Assembly (NCBI GenBank): GCA_964036045.1
Contig: OZ038380.1
Coordinates: forward strand, 183,854,185-183,918,184
DNA: 64,000 nucleotides
Reading direction: 5' to 3'
Source: Eutreptiella sp. 'Long Island Sound 2002'
Taxonomy: Eukaryota > Euglenozoa > Euglenophyceae > Eutreptiales > Eutreptiaceae
Shown: in pieces, positions 1-11,286 of the stretch
Layout of the letters: every line of letters begins with the position of its first letter
Numbering within the stretch: position 1 is the first letter of the stretch
Made by a program: the position numbers and the translations under genes
Notes under the pieces: generated by a model
Databases searched by the model: none
What the model was told of the DNA's origin: nothing
What the model saw: only the letters and a program-made list of their open reading frames with translations

Positions 1-1
1 C

Positions 2-3000
2 CCTGTGGAAGCTTTCATGGATCCTTTCGAGGAGCTGGATCACGAAGAGAATCTCTGGGATTTCAACACACGTTCCACCTATCTTCAAGAGGCAGTTGAT
101 ACGGACCTGTTTAGGGACATCCGTAAGAAGATTCTTCCTGCCAAAGCCGAAGAAGTCGCCAAAGTTTTTTCGACAGTAATTCCTGGCGATCAGGTGGACA
201 CTGAATTGTGTTCCAAGTCAAGAGAAAAGATTTTTGAGGAACGGAAGGACACAACCCTTTCAGGGAAGTTGATCAAAGACCCCCCTGTCCGTGGACAGTT
301 CGGTGAAGCCTTCATCGAGCTTCGTGAAGGGTACAAGGCAAAAAAACAGCGCCCTTATGAAAATCATGGACATAAACATGAGATCCTCAGAAAAATCATC
401 GAGAGAAATCTCAGGGAACTTGGTTGGCTTGAGGGTTGTATGACCAGCGAATGGTGCTGTTCACCCTTTACAGTCCCGAAGCCACCGCCTGCAGACCAGA
501 ACACTATTGATGGTTGGCGAATGGTTGTTGATTTTCGCAATCTCAACGCTGAAACCAAGGCGGATTCGCACCCCCTGCCCCTCATTGAGGAGGAAATCGC
601 CAAGAGGGCGAGAGGTCGTTTGTTTTCTGTGCTGGATCTCCGTCACGGCTTTCACCAAATGCCGTTGAGGAAGGACAGCAGACCTCTAACCTGTATGTGC
701 ACGCCATGTGGCCCAGTCCAATGGACCGTCATGCCCATGGGGCTGAAGAACGCCCCTTCATTTTTTCAAAGGATGATGGAGGATGTGCTGTTCACAACCC
801 ATCCTGAGCTTCGTGCCTTTGTGAGTGTGTACATAGATGACATAATCATCGCGACGGAGGGGGAGGGACTGACCGAAGCCGAGCTGGTGGCCCTACATGA
901 GAAGCAGCTGAACCAAGTTTTGGACATTCTTGACGCCAATCAGCTGGTTTGTGGGCCAAAGAAGGGAAAATTATTTTTAAAATCAGTCGAATTTTGTGGT
1001 TCTCTCCTAGAGAATGGCAACCGACGACCCAGTCCAGGGAAGCTCGTCGCTATTCAGAAGTGGAAGCGCCCTGAGACGATCACGGAGTTGAGAGGATTCC
1101 TGGGTTGTTGCAATTTTTACCACACTTTTGTGCCGAATTATGCCAAATTTGCTGCCCCCCTCACTGAATTATTGAAGGTAGGGAGAGATGCAGGCAAGGC
1201 AGGTTCAAAGGTTCGTGTCAAGTGGACTGACGAGTGCGAGGAGGCCTTCCATCACTTGAAGGCGGCCCTCTGTGAAGTCGCCACGTTGCATGTGCCCCAA
1301 TTTGACCGACCCTTCTACATTAGAACCGACGCATCTAGGTACGCGATCGGAGCTGTCCTTGAACAGGTTGATGAAGCCACCGGCGATCATTACCCTCTTG
1401 CATTTTGGTCTCGGAAGCTAGCCCCACGCCAAATGCAATGGTCGCCGCGTGAGCAAGAAACCTACGCCATCATCTGTGCTTTAAAAAAGTACCAATCGTG
1501 GGTTGGCACCAATCGAGTCGAGGTCCTGACGGATCATCGATCTCTGGAGTATTGGGCCACCGAACACATTGATACTGTCGCGAGCCCAGCTGGCCGACGG
1601 GCCAGATGGCACGAATTTCTCAGTCTGTTTGACCTCCATGTGTCGTATTTGCCTGGAAAACACAACACGGTAGCGGATGCTCTGAGCCGATGGGCTTACC
1701 CCGCCTCAGAGGGGCTGCAAAGTACCAACATCCATGGTACGGAGCAGGACCGCCATGTAATAATCGAATGGGATCAGGAAGAAAAGAAACTCATTCGACG
1801 TGCATGCATGCAGTGCGCTGTTAAACAGCACGCATTGCCGTGTCACGACATCACGGCCATCACAGATCCGGCGCATGCTCATGAGATCTGCACCAAAACA
1901 CTGAAAGTCGTGGAAAAAGTCACCGATCCCTCCTCAGGGAGTGTGAAACGGTTTGACTACACCCGACAAGTAAGTCGATTTCGGTTGATCCAGGGCATTA
2001 AGCGACGAGATCCGGCCAAAACTCCACCCCTGCCGAAGGATTCCCTGATCATCCGTGACTGGACGTCCGATTACCTGCAAGATCCCATGTTTAAAGAGGT
2101 TTTTGGAAATCTCAAATCCAAAGATGCTCACAGGGATGGGATTTTTGCTGAGTACTCGTTGGATGGGGGGAAGCTGTGGATGGAGGGTAAATTGTGTGTG
2201 CCGGACGCCCTAGCCCCCCGAGTGTTAAACTGGTGGCACAAATGGGAGTCCCCCCACGCACATGGCCGTCGACTGTGGTCGATGATTAAGCATAGGTTGT
2301 TTGGATCGAGGCTCTACACTCATTGCATGAAAGTAGCCGCCGGATGTGCCCAATGTGCTGTCTCGACGCCCCCCAGCGCGAAGAAGCACGGCCATCTGAG
2401 GCCTCATCCTATTCCGGAGCGCCTCTTTAACAGAGTCACCAGTGATTTCTTCTATCTCGGTGAACTCGATGACGAAGAGTGCCATTGGACTAATAAAAAA
2501 GTCAATGGTGTGCTCCTTATTCAGTGCCGTCATTCCGGCTACATTCAAGTGTTGCCTTGCAACATTGAGTCGATGACTGGCAAGGCTGCCGCCAAATGGT
2601 GCGCGCAGACCTGGATGGGAGGTTGGGACGTCCCATCCGAGGTGGTAACGGATTCAGGCAAAGAGTACACCTCCGAATGGTGGAGAGAATTATGTGCTCG
2701 CCTTGGAATCCACCACCTCCGATGTGAAATCCACTCGCATCGAGCGCTGCCTGGCGAAAGAGCCGGCCGCTCTATAATAAATATGCTTCGTAAGGAGCTC
2801 GCGAGTGAAAAGGATTTCCATTGGATGGAAGTTCTCTTCGCATTGCTTCGCCGTTACCACAACACGCCTTTGTATCATGGCCTTTCTCCAAATGAAATTG
2901 CCTTTGGACGAAAGAAGTGTTGGTGGAACATGCCGTTGAATAATCCTCGCTCCTGTAAAGATGCTTCGCTGTTTTTGGACGAAGTCCAACGAGCAGATAA

Positions 3001-3787
3001 ATCTGTGTCGAAATTAATCGAGAAGCATCAAGCTGACTGGCTTTGGGTTCAAAATCAAGGTCGAAAAAACCCCCACAATTTTGAAGTCGATGATCGAGTT
3101 TGGCTTCGAAAATCCGAAACCACCCTGGACGGAGATGACAAGCTTCTTCCCTTGTGGGAGGGGCCATTCGCTGTTACAGCGCGTCTTGGTGAGAACAGGT
3201 GGAGGATTCGTGTGGATGTCAGCAGGGAAATTGACGTTTCGGGCGATCGCCTCAAGAGAGAGATCCCCTCCCCCAAGGATCGAGTTAAACCCCTTTTTTG
3301 GACTGCAAAACACTTGTCTGATCGGGTCATCGAAGGGGGGAAGTACGAACTCAAGAGGATTGTTGAAGCAAGACGTGACGCCAAGGGCGAATGGGAATTT
3401 TTGTGTGAGTGGAGGGGCTTTGATTCCAGTCACAACAACTGGGAACCAGCCCAATCTTTTGTCCATGGATACACCAAGGGGTTCATCGACTTCCTCAAGA
3501 AGCACCCCGAAATTGGAGTACTCCTGACAGATTGTTTGTCGAAACCAGACAGACAAGTGGAGAGCGACGGAAAAAGACCTGTGGTGAGTCGAGATCCAGC
3601 CTTTTACGGCCCTCAGCAGCCACATTCCAGGGCTGATCCGTCGATCCCCCCTCCTGCGGTCAGGCCAGCCCAGGAGCCAAATGAGGCTCAAGCTTCGAGT
3701 TCGGCCGCTGATCTGCAGCGCCCAAGCCGTACGAGGGCCAGGCCAGACAGGTTGGTGGTCACATGTATTCGTGCTAGGCCGAATTAA
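2..3787 (+). CDS. pol: E0 Pol polyprotein, C-terminal part (RT, RNase H, integrase, chromodomain)
   Basis: The frame is open from the window edge, so the protein is truncated by the window and not by mutation. In order: reverse transcriptase with the catalytic YIDD box near residue 280; RNase H (YIRTDAS); integrase with an HH-CC zinc-binding region followed by a D, D, E triad (TSDFF, VTDSGKE, PGERAG); and a C-terminal chromodomain (about residues 1113-1170, with the aromatic residues of WRGFDSSHNNWEP). It aligns without gaps to residues 425-1684 of E2 Pol and contains no stop codon. Protease and the Dam-like domain would lie upstream, outside the window. The chromodomain suggests integration guided by histone marks, as known for chromoviruses; that role is inferred here. 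Confidence 0.93.
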   Translation, partial: PVEAFMDPFEELDHEENLWDFNTRSTYLQEAVDTDLFRDIRKKILPAKAEEVAKVFSTVIPGDQVDTELCSKSREKIFEERKDTTLSGKLIKDPPVRGQFGEAFIELREGYKAKKQRPYENHGHKHEILRKIIERNLRELGWLEGCMTSEWCCSPFTVPKPPPADQNTIDGWRMVVDFRNLNAETKADSHPLPLIEEEIAKRARGRLFSVLDLRHGFHQMPLRKDSRPLTCMCTPCGPVQWTVMPMGLKNAPSFFQRMMEDVLFTTHPELRAFVSVYIDDIIIATEGEGLTEAELVALHEKQLNQVLDILDANQLVCGPKKGKLFLKSVEFCGSLLENGNRRPSPGKLVAIQKWKRPETITELRGFLGCCNFYHTFVPNYAKFAAPLTELLKVGRDAGKAGSKVRVKWTDECEEAFHHLKAALCEVATLHVPQFDRPFYIRTDASRYAIGAVLEQVDEATGDHYPLAFWSRKLAPRQMQWSPREQETYAIICALKKYQSWVGTNRVEVLTDHRSLEYWATEHIDTVASPAGRRARWHEFLSLFDLHVSYLPGKHNTVADALSRWAYPASEGLQSTNIHGTEQDRHVIIEWDQEEKKLIRRACMQCAVKQHALPCHDITAITDPAHAHEICTKTLKVVEKVTDPSSGSVKRFDYTRQVSRFRLIQGIKRRDPAKTPPLPKDSLIIRDWTSDYLQDPMFKEVFGNLKSKDAHRDGIFAEYSLDGGKLWMEGKLCVPDALAPRVLNWWHKWESPHAHGRRLWSMIKHRLFGSRLYTHCMKVAAGCAQCAVSTPPSAKKHGHLRPHPIPERLFNRVTSDFFYLGELDDEECHWTNKKVNGVLLIQCRHSGYIQVLPCNIESMTGKAAAKWCAQTWMGGWDVPSEVVTDSGKEYTSEWWRELCARLGIHHLRCEIHSHRALPGERAGRSIINMLRKELASEKDFHWMEVLFALLRRYHNTPLYHGLSPNEIAFGRKKCWWNMPLNNPRSCKDASLFLDEVQRADKSVSKLIEKHQADWLWVQNQGRKNPHNFEVDDRVWLRKSETTLDGDDKLLPLWEGPFAVTARLGENRWRIRVDVSREIDVSGDRLKREIPSPKDRVKPLFWTAKHLSDRVIEGGKYELKRIVEARRDAKGEWEFLCEWRGFDSSHNNWEPAQSFVHGYTKGFIDFLKKHPEIGVLLTDCLSKPDRQVESDGKRPVVSRDPAFYGPQQPHSRADPSIPPPAVRPAQEPNEAQASSSAADLQRPSRTRARPDRLVVTCIRARPN

Positions 3788-5423
3788 GGAAGCCATCCTA
3801 CCACATTCTGCTCAATCCACTGTTCATTCTTTCTGTTTAAGTCATGATGTGGAGAACTGCGAATGTTTGATAATTTGACGTCAATCAACTTTTCTTTGGT
3901 CTCCGTTCGGCAGACAAGGCGTAGATACGCTGACGGAGTGTGCTGCCGTGTTCAGAAAAAACCAAACTCAGGCTTAATTCAGGCAGATTCGGGGTAATCT
4001 TGTCTCTGTTGGTCTGTGCATCTTTGGAATTTGGCTACTCGTGCAGATGGAAGCAAATGTACATAATCAAAACGCTGGCCAGCGACATTCACCCCTACAG
4101 GCAACCCCTGTAGTACTGGCTGCCCTAGAGGCGACGCCAGGAACTCAGATCATACCTTCATTTGCTGTGATGCTAGCGCCAAAGTCCAGATTCAGATCCA
4201 GGATCCTCAAATTTGCCTTGAATTTCTCAGGTTTGTCCATCATTCTGCCACTGTTGTACGAAATCCAGACGTCAATTGTTCAGACAATCTTCATCTAGGA
4301 GCTCTAGGGACTTCTAACAGCAACCTCTGAAGTCCGTAAGCTTCGTTGTATTTTTGGCACACGCCAATGTGAGCTCACTCCGACCTGAAACTGTCGAAAA
4401 TGGTGAATCCAAGTGTCTTGTGGGACTTCATTGAAAGATTGGCCTTGTCCAAGTCGATTGACACCACCGGTATTGTAAATTCGGTGTCGCTCAGTTATAT
4501 ACTGTCAGTAAAGCGCCTTCAGCGAACCTTCGGCGCGTTACATGCCAAGGATCCGAGGTCAGCATGTCCCATCATGATGCATCATCACATGATCCACATT
4601 TTCAATGAATCTGTTGGATGCTCGCGAACCAACGTGCCGGAAAGCACAATTGAGCTGAATAAACGACAATATATATTAACTTTAGTCTAAACGAAAGTGT
4701 TAGTAGTTTCAGTTCCAGACATTCCGCTTCATTTCACCTTCATCTTAGGGAATTTGCTGATTTTAGGACAATTTAGATTGATTTCCTTGTCATCTCCTCT
4801 CATTCCTTGAAGATCTGTTTAGATCTAAGTGAACAGAAGAACATCTCTACCTTCGGTGGTTCACTTAGGGTCTGTAGACTACATGTGTATTTGTTTAACC
4901 TCTCTGTGATTGCTTCATCCCCTTAATCTCTGCTCCAATTGAACCTCAATTTTGCTGAATTTTGTGATCATCCACCAGATGCGCTAATTCTGAGCCACAT
5001 GCTGCACTTTTCAGAACGAGAAAAGCGGGAGTAACACGATGTAGAGTTCGGCGAGGACACCGTAGCGTGCCCGCGACAGCGAAACTGTGCCAGAGCGCTG
5101 AGATGTCACTCCAATTCTTGATCCCCCCACTCAATCCACCAATAATCTACCTCATTCTCAACCAATGCATGGTTTGGTATCGATTCTCGATACGTTTACA
5201 TGCTTTTTAGCCCTTGACCTAATGTTTTACTGCACGGAGGACTGTTCGTCACTTCTCATTCTGTCTCATTTCAGGTTCATCCACCCTGATTCAGTGCCAA
5301 TTCAGCCCAAATCAGGTCAGATCAAGCAGATTTCGCCCCATCGAGGCTACATTTCTATGTTTTTCTGGGACTTACCCGCACTACGTTCTTCGTTGACGTA
5401 GCGACACACCCCACTGTGTTTTT
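3788..5423 (+). other. E0 3' untranslated region
   Basis: About 1.6 kb between the pol stop and the polypurine tract. Homologous stretches sit at 37716-39384 in E2 and 25134-26782 (minus) in E1. It carries small open frames (for example 4400-4690, about 96 codons, present in all three copies), but the copies show no clear sign of coding constraint, so I do not call them genes. A short perfect hairpin (GTATCGA/TCGATAC) lies near 5180-5195. Confidence 0.7.
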
Positions 5424-5433
5424 GGAGGGGGAG
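5424..5433 (+). other. E0 polypurine tract
   Basis: The purine run GGAGGGGGAG directly abuts the first base of the LTR (TGTAAG…). This is the expected plus-strand priming site. The same ten bases precede the 3' LTRs of E1 and E2. Confidence 0.85.
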
Positions 5434-5965
5434 TGTAAGTGCGGCTAGCCCCATCTGCTCAGATTTTCAGACATTCTGCCCAGATTGGCTACATTTTGGT
5501 CATTTTCTTTGCTTCGGCGGAATTGCCGTCTCGCAGCTCAGTCACAGGATATTTCCTATATATTTCTGATATGCCGGATTTGATTCCGCGGTCCATTTCC
5601 CGTAAATCCGCCGCGTTCCGCTATTTTAGCTGGATTCGCCATTTGCCGCTGACGCGCGCTCGCGGGCCAGATCGGCCAAACCTTTTTACATAAATGGATT
5701 ATTTAAATCTTTTCAGACAGTTTTGGACACTCAGATGTATTTAGAATAAGTCCCCTCAATTTTCTTCATAGACTGGGATTTTCTGCCGGACCACAATCAG
5801 CATGGACCTTGCTTCAGTTGTCGCTGCTCTCGCCTCCGTTGGTGTTCGAGTATCCGGTTCCAACCCCAATAACAATGTTCAGGGAGACTCCTCGCGTGCC
5901 TGCCCCACTGGTCTTGCCGGCCCCGAGCCCTCCGGCACCCTCAACGACCCAGGGCAGCACTTTCA
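5434..5965 (+). repeat. E0 3' LTR (532 bp)
   Basis: Starts TGTAAGTGCGG and ends CACTTTCA, so it has TG…CA termini. Its length of 532 bp equals that of all four LTRs of E1 and E2. It contains the gag start codon of the family (ATG at 5802) followed by an open frame to the LTR end, as in the 5' LTRs of E1 and E2. Confidence 0.93.
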
Positions 5966-8807
5966 ACGCATCTTCGGCTTCAGGGGTCCAGGCAAGCTTC
6001 TTCTTGCTCCCCTTCCGGCCATCGAACTTCCCCACCTGCAGCATCTTGTGCAGCGGCCCCGAGAGTTCTGCATACATCCGGACATAGCCCGAATAGTAAT
6101 TGCAGAACCCCATGAAGGACCGGAGTTCGCTGATGGTCTGGGGCTTCTCCCAGTGGTGCAGGGACGCCAGCTTCCCAGACATGGGACGGCGTTGCCCGTG
6201 ACCAACCACGTGACCCGCGAACTCCACTTCCTTCACGAAGAGTGAGGCTTTGGTGGGCTTGCACACCATGTTGTGCTTGTCAAGCTCGCTGAGCACTCGG
6301 CGCAGATCCTTCTCATGCGCTTCGATGAGCTCCTCCTCAGTCATGTCCTCCGTGCCGGACCCGATGATGATGTCATCCACAAAGGGGTCGGCACAGTCTC
6401 GGACAGGACCGAGTAGGTCCTCCATCATGCGCTGGAAAGCGGCGTTGGCATTCTTGGCGGCCATAGGCACCACTTTCCACTGCATGGGCCCCAGCGGCGT
6501 CGACATCGCTGTGCAGGGCCTGGAGTCCGGGTGTAGCGGCATCTGGTGATAGCCCTGTTTCAGGTCTAACACCGTGAAGATCCGCTTTTTCTGTTGTTTT
6601 TGGAGGATGGTGTCGATCAGGGGAAGCGAGTACGAGTCGTGCTCGGTTTGCTCGTTCAAGCCCCTGTAATCCACCACCAACCTCCACTCGCCCGTCTCCT
6701 TCTTGGGCACAATGAAGGCTGGGCTGGCCCACTCACTGTCGGAGGGTTCGATCCATCCCCGCTCAATGAACTCGGCCAACAATTTCTTCATGGCCTCGGC
6801 CCGATTGCCCTGAAGTTGGTACTCCCGATGACGATAGATCTTGGGGTTCGGCTTCAGCTTGATCTTCGCTGTACCAAACTTCCCACGATCTGGAGGGTTC
6901 TTGTTGGCGACGCCACTGAATAGCCGCGGATAGGCATTGATCAGCCTCTCCTTCAGCTCGGCAACCTTCGGGTTCTCCTGGGCCTCTTCAGCCGCTTGCT
7001 TCGGTATCGATACAACCGACCGCACTGCGGTATAGGCCTCCTCTGGGTCCGAGTCCAACTTTTCGTCGTCCGATATGCCGTCTTCATCGTCGTGGGGCGC
7101 GCTTCCCACCGATAATCTTCGAAAATTTGCGGCATGGGGCTGGTTCTTGTCGCTCTCGGCCCCCATTCTTGGAACATCCCACGTCGGCGGGTCCGACCCA
7201 ACCGGACCATCATATTGGTCCGCGATGTGATCCATGACCCTCGCCACGAACTCATCCTTCTCGTACTTGCCGGTGACCAACATCTTGTCATCCCACCAAT
7301 GCGGAGATGTGACCATGGCCCGCCGCTTCTTGGCTGCCACACGATCATGCATCCCCATCCGCATGTAGTTGACGACGTCGTCGATCTCCGAGTGGGACAG
7401 GATGTCAATGCCATCAACTGGCTGATCCGTCCCCTCCTTGGGCTCGAACATGACCCGCATGGGCACTGCCTCAACCCTACAGATGAATGCTTCATCACCA
7501 GTGGGCTGGGCTTGCGCCCCATCCACCAGGAAAGCCTGGGTACCCCACGCTTGACCCGGGGAGGGCATTGATACACCCTTGGCGTCGATGAACAACTCCT
7601 CCTCTGGCCCGAATGACATCTCGTTCAGGGTGATGGAGTCCAGCGTCCACTTGAGACCCTCCAGCGGACATGGGGCGGATCCTATGCCGGTTATGACCAG
7701 GATCCCCTTCGCTCTATCCGCGACGATCTTCTCCACCGTACGTCTGGTATTGTCCAGGGAGCCATGCCAATACATGGGCCCCCACTCCTTCAAACCCCAA
7801 TGCCTGTGCCAGGCTGAGTCTCCTCGATGCCAATGCCTCCTACACTTCCGCAAAAGTGGGGCATTCCTAAAAGCGAAGATGTCCGTCTCGGGCGCTTCGG
7901 CTCCCAGCGTTTGGATCATCCTGTCGTACACCTGCGGCGACATTCCATACTCCGTGAGCTGAACTCCGCGGTCTTCTCTGGACTTGGCACCCACAGCTTG
8001 CACCGCTTGGACGATCCGATCCTCTTCCTCAGCATTCCATTGGGATGATCCGCATGCATAGTCCGTGGACAGCCATGTGAGGCATTCATCATCCTCCCGG
8101 ACCAGCGGTGCACGATGTGGAAGGGCTCCAATGGCGTTTGCCACCATGAAGTCATACCCCATGATCATATCCCAATCTGTAATGTCGGCCACATAGAAGT
8201 TCCCGGATAGAGTGCTTCTCTTCGCCAAATCAGGGCGGTTCAAGCGCTCATGCTCCCAGAATTCCATACTGATAGTGGCCTCATAGGTGCCACCACCCAT
8301 AATCTCTCCGTTGGCGACCTTCAGGCGGACCGGTCTCCGGCTGGGCTGCAGGAGTTCCTCCTTGAACAACCCTCTCCGGACCAGGCTCACCTGGGCACCC
8401 GTATCCACCAACACATCCACCACCTTCTCCTCTCGCCCGCACCGTACTCGCACTTTCAAGTGCAACTGCCGCTCGTCACCATGAGGCGTATGGACGACTC
8501 TCACGGCATGCAACTCTAGCACTTCCGGGTGCATCAGGACTTCAAGGGTATGGTCACGGATGGTGTAGATCTTGGGCTGGTCCTGCCCATCCACGGGGCT
8601 CTCCGTGGTCGCTCCTTCCTTCTTGCCATGTCCCGTACCCACATGTACTTCCCTTGGCAGGGCGCTCCAGGGGTTGGGAGTGGCGAAACTCAGTGGTTTT
8701 GGCTCTTCCGGAGCCTTCTTCGGCACCCGATGTGCCTCGGATTCCTCAGGGATTCCACTGATTTTCGGAGGAGAGACCTCCGAGGTCCCACTCCCCTGGG
8801 GGCTCCT
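5966..8807 (-). CDS. pol: E4 Pol: protease, degenerate Dam-like domain, reverse transcriptase (interrupted by E0)
   Basis: The frame opens right after an in-frame UAG (8808-8810); the first Met is at 8726. Counting from that Met: retroviral-type aspartic protease with DTGA near residue 108 and DMIMGYDF near 186; a segment at about 280-403 with a DIFA motif, a block ending HGSLDN where relatives have NPPF, then ILVIT and WGTQAFLVDG; reverse transcriptase from about 630, with FVDD as catalytic box. The last E4 residues are WTPEAEDA; everything after that is LTR of E0 read backwards. Sequence similarity to the other families in this window is low except in RT. Confidence 0.88.
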
Positions 8808-9482
8808 CTAGACTCGACTTCCAGCATCCCCTTCCGGCTGCGATCCGCCAGGAACTTGTCCACCACTTTGCTGGGCTTTGAGTTCCTCCAACGTCCTCAA
8901 CATGTCCTCAGCAACCTCCTCGATCGACCTCACTCGTCGGTCTTGGCCAGGTCCACCACCATAGCCTCTTCCTGTGCCTTTTCCTTGGCCTTTGCCTTGG
9001 CCTCTTCCCCCGTCTCCGGCCTTCGCCTTCCAATCGGCAATCCGCTGCTCCTTGGGCTTCTCCTCGGGGTGGGCGGCGAAGTAGGCCGTCTTTTCCGCCT
9101 CATACACCTTGCACTGACGGTGGTCGTGTGCATGGTTGTTTCCCTTGCCATAACAGACCCAGCACCCGTCGTGCTGAGACCTGTACTCCCGGAACGAGAG
9201 CGGTGGGTTCCCGATCCTCCTTGGCTCTTTGCCCTTCTTGGGTCCCACCCGGTTCCATCTGGACCGATCCTGCCCATGGTCCCTCACGTTGTGCGCCACA
9301 AACGCGAAGAAATGGGCCTCCTCGTGATCCTCCCGGGATCCGGTCCAGTGGTCTTGGCCTCTTCCACTACCATCCTCCGCGAAGTTGGCCGTGTCCTCCT
9401 GGATCTCCCGAGTGGCGGTCTTCTCGGTGGCCTCGTTGTCCATGACCTTGTCGATACTGCACGTGGGCCTCGTTCTTGGCAT
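8808..9482 (-). CDS. gag: E4 Gag C-terminal segment with zinc-knuckle-like motif
   Basis: This frame is shifted by +1 from the central Gag frame that overlaps it (9367-9482). The natural join is near 9450-9460, after the codons for NEAHVQY in the upstream frame, so the Met at 9482 is probably not a true start. The segment is rich in Lys, Arg, Gly and Gln and contains C-x2-C … H … C (CWVC followed by several His and a Cys), a loose variant of the nucleic-acid-binding CCHC knuckle. It ends with UAG (8808-8810), after which pol continues in the same frame. The shift could be programmed or an indel; other frame breaks in this gag favour decay. Confidence 0.7.
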   Translation of the reverse strand: MPRTRPTCSIDKVMDNEATEKTATREIQEDTANFAEDGSGRGQDHWTGSREDHEEAHFFAFVAHNVRDHGQDRSRWNRVGPKKGKEPRRIGNPPLSFREYRSQHDGCWVCYGKGNNHAHDHRQCKVYEAEKTAYFAAHPEEKPKEQRIADWKAKAGDGGRGQGKGQGKGTGRGYGGGPGQDRRVRSIEEVAEDMLRTLEELKAQQSGGQVPGGSQPEGDAGSRV

Positions 9483-11286
9483 TGAGCTTCAGCTCCACCG
9501 TGATGTACTTCACGATCTCGTCCAGGCTCATGCGGGCGAAGATGACTTGCATCCTCAGCTGCTCTCCGCGCCTCCACTCCACGTTGTTGAGGCGCATCAG
9601 CCTTTGCCCCATGTTGTCGCCGAATACCTCCACGTAGACGGCGTTCTTCAGCCCCAACATTCGGCTGGGCTCGCCGAGGTTTCGCCGGAAAAACTCCATT
9701 ATCCCGGCGTGGGTGTCCTCCAATGCCATGATCCGTACGGCCACGCGCTTCTTTGCTCTCTTCTTCTCCTCATCCTCCACTCTTCTCTTCCAATGCCCGG
9801 GGAGGACGTCCTTCAGCAGGTGTCGGATCTGGCTGGCCTCGTTCCAGTCCTCCACCAGCTTGAGGCTTCTTCGGTACTTGCGGATGTACCGATTCCATTC
9901 CCGGACCCTCAGTTCCCCGCGCTCCAGCGGCAGCGGAATGGACCACAAATCCTCCAACTTCTGGTTGGGGGCGTCCACTCGCTCTTCGTCCTCCAGCCAC
10001 TGGAGGCAGGCCTGCTCCGTCTGGATCAATCCCTCGCGGATCTGATCCCTGAGCTCCTCCTTCAGGTCCTGCGCCAGCCTGTGTGGGAATGCCCGACATA
10101 CCCACTTGTCCCTTGGCGCTCCCCTCATCTCGCCGACGACATCCTCGGCGCAGTCCTCCCAATCCAGGATGAAGTCGTCCAGGTTGGAGGGGTTGCCATC
10201 GTAGTAGGGGATTTTGATTCCCCTGAGCTCGTCAATCCTGGTGGCTTCTCCGACGTCCGCAGCCACCACTCCACCGAGACGGATACCAGCTGTGGCCGGG
10301 GGGTGTGAGTACATTCCCCGTACATCCCTCTCCTCGGTGGAGTGCGGTCCAGTTGGGCCTGAACCCATGGGGTTTGGAATGCGGGAAGGACTTGCTCCAC
10401 CGGCTGTCCATATCCCCGTAGCGGGGTCCTTCGCCCACAGGTTTCCGCCTGGATGGCCTCGACCATGTCCATCGGCGCTTCCCATGGTTCGCCCCTGCAT
10501 GGTCTGGCTCTGGATCTCCTCTTCCGCACAAACTGCATGGGCAGTCGTAGTGGTCGGTAGATCCTGGGCGGCATGGGACATCTGTACCGTCAGGCTCCTC
10601 GGGTCCGTGGTTACGTGCCCTTCCCGCATGGACCCTGCCGGTGCCGTGCGTTCCCCGAGCATTGTGGATTCGCTGAACATGGGAACAAACGGCAGCGCAC
10701 CCGGGTCAACACGCGGAGGCGCGTAGGGTGCCTCTGCTGGGCCGCCCATGGGTTTATCCATGGCGCTCCGGAGGGTCTTAACCCGCTCCACCAGCTCTGC
10801 CGCTGCTGGCTTTGCCGGGAGCTCCGGACCCGAGGTGAGGGGCTGTCGCTCCTCTAGCCTTTTCAGGCGTCCCGACATGTCCTCCACTAGGTGGAGGAGG
10901 CTGTCCACCACTCGCTGCTGCTTCTGCAGGGCCAGCTCCAGATTCTCCCGGTACCGGTCCCGTTCCGCTCGCAGCTCCGCCATGTCTCTCTCCGCGGCCG
11001 ACTGGTCATCCAGGATCCCGGCGACGTCCTCCTCTAGGCCGTCCTTCGCGTTGTCCAGGCGGTCGAGGCGATGCACGATGGCGTCCATCCCCATCTTTGG
11101 GTACTTGCCCATGAGGAAGGACACGTGCTCGCAGTGGCACTCAGCGTGCTTTCCACCTGATCCGGCGCATCCCGCGGTTTCCGGCGCCTCGGACTCCTCC
11201 GCCATGGGTGTGTCGCCCATGCTACCCCGCGTTGGCTCCGTGTGCCGGGCCACAGGCGCCGTTCTGGCTCTGGCGGGCCTCTCCAA
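9367..11286 (-). CDS. gag: E4 Gag central segment (capsid-like)
   Basis: A 639-codon frame. It holds a Glu/Arg/Leu-rich probable coiled coil in its N-terminal third (from about residue 60 to 190: repeated ERD, ELR, LERLEE-type heptads), a low-complexity Gly/Pro/Thr linker, and from about residue 360 an alpha-helical segment rich in Trp, Glu and Arg with the general look of Ty3 Gag capsid (DDFILDWEDCAEDVV, then many LEDLW/WNRYIRKYRRSL-type helices). There is no clear homology to the Gags of E1/E2 or E3. The true N terminus lies further right in other frames. Confidence 0.72.
   Translation of the reverse strand: MERPARARTAPVARHTEPTRGSMGDTPMAEESEAPETAGCAGSGGKHAECHCEHVSFLMGKYPKMGMDAIVHRLDRLDNAKDGLEEDVAGILDDQSAAERDMAELRAERDRYRENLELALQKQQRVVDSLLHLVEDMSGRLKRLEERQPLTSGPELPAKPAAAELVERVKTLRSAMDKPMGGPAEAPYAPPRVDPGALPFVPMFSESTMLGERTAPAGSMREGHVTTDPRSLTVQMSHAAQDLPTTTTAHAVCAEEEIQSQTMQGRTMGSADGHGRGHPGGNLWAKDPATGIWTAGGASPSRIPNPMGSGPTGPHSTEERDVRGMYSHPPATAGIRLGGVVAADVGEATRIDELRGIKIPYYDGNPSNLDDFILDWEDCAEDVVGEMRGAPRDKWVCRAFPHRLAQDLKEELRDQIREGLIQTEQACLQWLEDEERVDAPNQKLEDLWSIPLPLERGELRVREWNRYIRKYRRSLKLVEDWNEASQIRHLLKDVLPGHWKRRVEDEEKKRAKKRVAVRIMALEDTHAGIMEFFRRNLGEPSRMLGLKNAVYVEVFGDNMGQRLMRLNNVEWRRGEQLRMQVIFARMSLDEIVKYITVELKLNAKNEAHVQYRQGHGQRGHREDRHSGDPGGHGQLRGGW

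Larger units (their letters stand above)
1..5965 (+). mobile_element. E0: Ty3/gypsy LTR retrotransposon, family A, 5' part outside window
   Basis: This is the 3' half of an element of the same family as E1 and E2. Window base 1 corresponds to base 33929 of E2, and the two run colinearly through pol, the 3' untranslated region, the polypurine tract and the LTR. It ends at 5965 with the family's usual LTR end (…CACTTTCA), and the next base is minus-strand pol sequence of another element (E4). E0 is therefore inserted antisense into E4. Its 5' LTR, gag and the upstream target-site duplication lie left of the window; the expected duplication is acgca (5966-5970). Confidence 0.93.

Noticed and set aside
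4400-4690. A 96-codon accessory gene in the 3' region of family A
   Set aside because: Shared by E0 and E2 but altered in E1, with no domain; not enough evidence for coding.
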